Of a stretch of 5,851 nt of DNA, positions 5,187 to 5,851 are shown piece after piece. A program made the position numbers and the translations under genes. The notes beneath the pieces are model-generated. The model made no database searches. It was not told the DNA's origin and worked only from the letters and a program-made list of their open reading frames with translations. How positions within the stretch are numbered: the first letter of the stretch is position 1; every line of letters begins with the position of its first letter. This stretch comes from Bacteroidales bacterium (GTDB lineage Bacteria > Bacteroidota > Bacteroidia > Bacteroidales > UBA10428): the NCBI GenBank assembly GCA_030626465.1, contig DAOUOU010000170.1, forward strand, positions 1 through 5,851. Reading direction: 5' to 3'.

Positions 5187-5851
5187 TCAATTCCTTATTG
5201 ATAAATTACAACTCACAGGATAATGATCGGAGAGATTAATGCGGTGGATTCTGTAATCGGTCGATCTGATAGTTTTACTATGGAGTATATAATCGATACG
5301 AAAAGAAGGGAAATTGCCTCGGTAGGTGTTCCCTATGCCTTTGCCCGAACCAACAAAAGCATCCTTGAGCTCTCCTCTTACTTTCTGGTAAGTATATGAA
5401 ACGGGGGTATCATTAAGATCGCCGCATACAATCACAGAGTAAGACGATTGTCTGATGTGCCTGCTCAATATATCTGCCTGTTCTGCCCTTTTGATAAAGG
5501 CATTCTTCAGTCGCCCCGAAATGTCTTTGACCTCATCCATTCGCTTTGAGTTGAAACGAAACACCAGGCTATCCACAAAATTGTAATTTTCCTTTTTAAG
5601 ATTAATGGATTGCAGATGGGTGTTGTATACCCGCAGTGTATCGTTATGAATCACCAGATCGGAAAATAAACAGGAATTATTCGAGTTTTTGAATTTTACT
5701 CTACCTCTTCTTATAATCGGGTATTTGCTGTAAGTTGCGAGGCCGTAATTAGAAGTTGTTCCTGGTTTGTAAACATATGAGATATGTTTATCCGGAAACT
5801 CATTTAACATACTATCAATATACTGTTCACTGGATTTTTCGTGGTCATTTA
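5187..5851 (-). CDS. Endonuclease/exonuclease/phosphatase-family hydrolase, C-terminal part
   Basis: The frame is open from the right window edge to a stop at 5187, so the N-terminus is missing; an internal ATG at 5810 is not a credible start because coding-like sequence (NDHEKSSEQYIDS) continues upstream. Counting from that Met, the metal-dependent phosphodiesterase/phosphatase signature is complete for this half: NTHLQSI (63-69) with the active-site Asn and His, CGDLNDTP (129-136) with the GDxN pair, RIDYIL (171-176), and the terminal SDHYPV (194-199) carrying the catalytic Asp-His. The N-terminal metal-binding Asn and Glu strands must lie beyond the window. Family members act on DNA, RNA, phosphoinositides, sphingomyelin or other phosphoesters, so the substrate cannot be read here. 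From general recollection, Bacteroidetes proteins of this type often have N-terminal membrane segments, which cannot be checked in this fragment. It is convergent with the PurF homologue. Confidence 0.93.
   Translation of the reverse strand, partial: NDHEKSSEQYIDSMLNEFPDKHISYVYKPGTTSNYGLATYSKYPIIRRGRVKFKNSNNSCLFSDLVIHNDTLRVYNTHLQSINLKKENYNFVDSLVFRFNSKRMDEVKDISGRLKNAFIKRAEQADILSRHIRQSSYSVIVCGDLNDTPVSYTYQKVRGELKDAFVGSGKGIGNTYRGNFPSFRIDYILHSKTIRSTDYRIHRINLSDHYPVSCNLSIRN

Noticed and set aside
5187..5810. Complete hydrolase gene starting at the internal ATG 5810
   Set aside because: The frame continues open to the window edge with coding-like sequence, and the family's N-terminal metal-binding strands are missing, so the gene is cut by the window rather than short.
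1..5851. Defence system, CRISPR array, toxin-antitoxin pair or biosynthetic cluster
   Set aside because: All confident genes are housekeeping metabolic or membrane-biogenesis families; no regularly spaced repeats or small paired toxin-like ORFs are visible.

Overview
The window looks like chromosomal housekeeping DNA from a member of the Bacteroidetes (Bacteroidota), probably a Bacteroidales-like anaerobe. The protein sequences read as Bacteroidetes versions of their families. Gene starts have A-rich leaders rather than strong Shine-Dalgarno sequences. One intergenic region carries a perfect copy of the Bacteroidetes -7 promoter consensus (TAnnTTTG). I see no tRNA or rRNA genes, CRISPR array, insertion sequence or phage gene.

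Layout. At the left edge (1-261, +) is the C-terminal end of a protein I cannot identify. It converges on a two-gene minus-strand unit: a 6-pyruvoyl-tetrahydropterin synthase/QueD-family enzyme (527-937) overlapping a downstream yidD (265-534). A 230-bp divergent spacer separates these from three plus-strand genes, each with its own sizeable leader. They are a fold-type II PLP enzyme of the threonine/serine dehydratase-serine racemase group (1168-2127), a classical TalB-type transaldolase (2452-3417), and a PurF-family amidophosphoribosyltransferase homologue (3700-5106). At the right edge (5187 to the window end, -) is the C-terminal part of an endonuclease/exonuclease/phosphatase-family hydrolase, convergent with the PurF homologue.

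How the genes relate. Transaldolase feeds pentose phosphates and hence PRPP, the substrate of PurF-type enzymes, so the two middle genes are metabolically adjacent. Spacers of roughly 280-320 bp argue against a tight operon. The pterin enzyme and YidD are probably co-transcribed because they overlap, but their jobs (pterin chemistry, membrane protein insertion) are unrelated.

Most interesting point. The PurF homologue aligns without gaps to the N-terminal glutaminase of canonical PurF, yet the catalytic N-terminal cysteine position is serine (MSGFFG instead of MCGxxG). The Gln-site arginines, the Asn-Gly oxyanion pair and the Gln-binding Asp also appear to be missing. The PRPP loop and all four [4Fe-4S] cysteine positions are kept. 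It therefore looks like a PurF paralogue with a dead glutaminase, perhaps ammonia-dependent or doing a different PRPP reaction. A second point is the pterin enzyme, whose CxxxxxHGH spacing is that of tetrahydrobiopterin-type PTPS rather than queuosine QueD.
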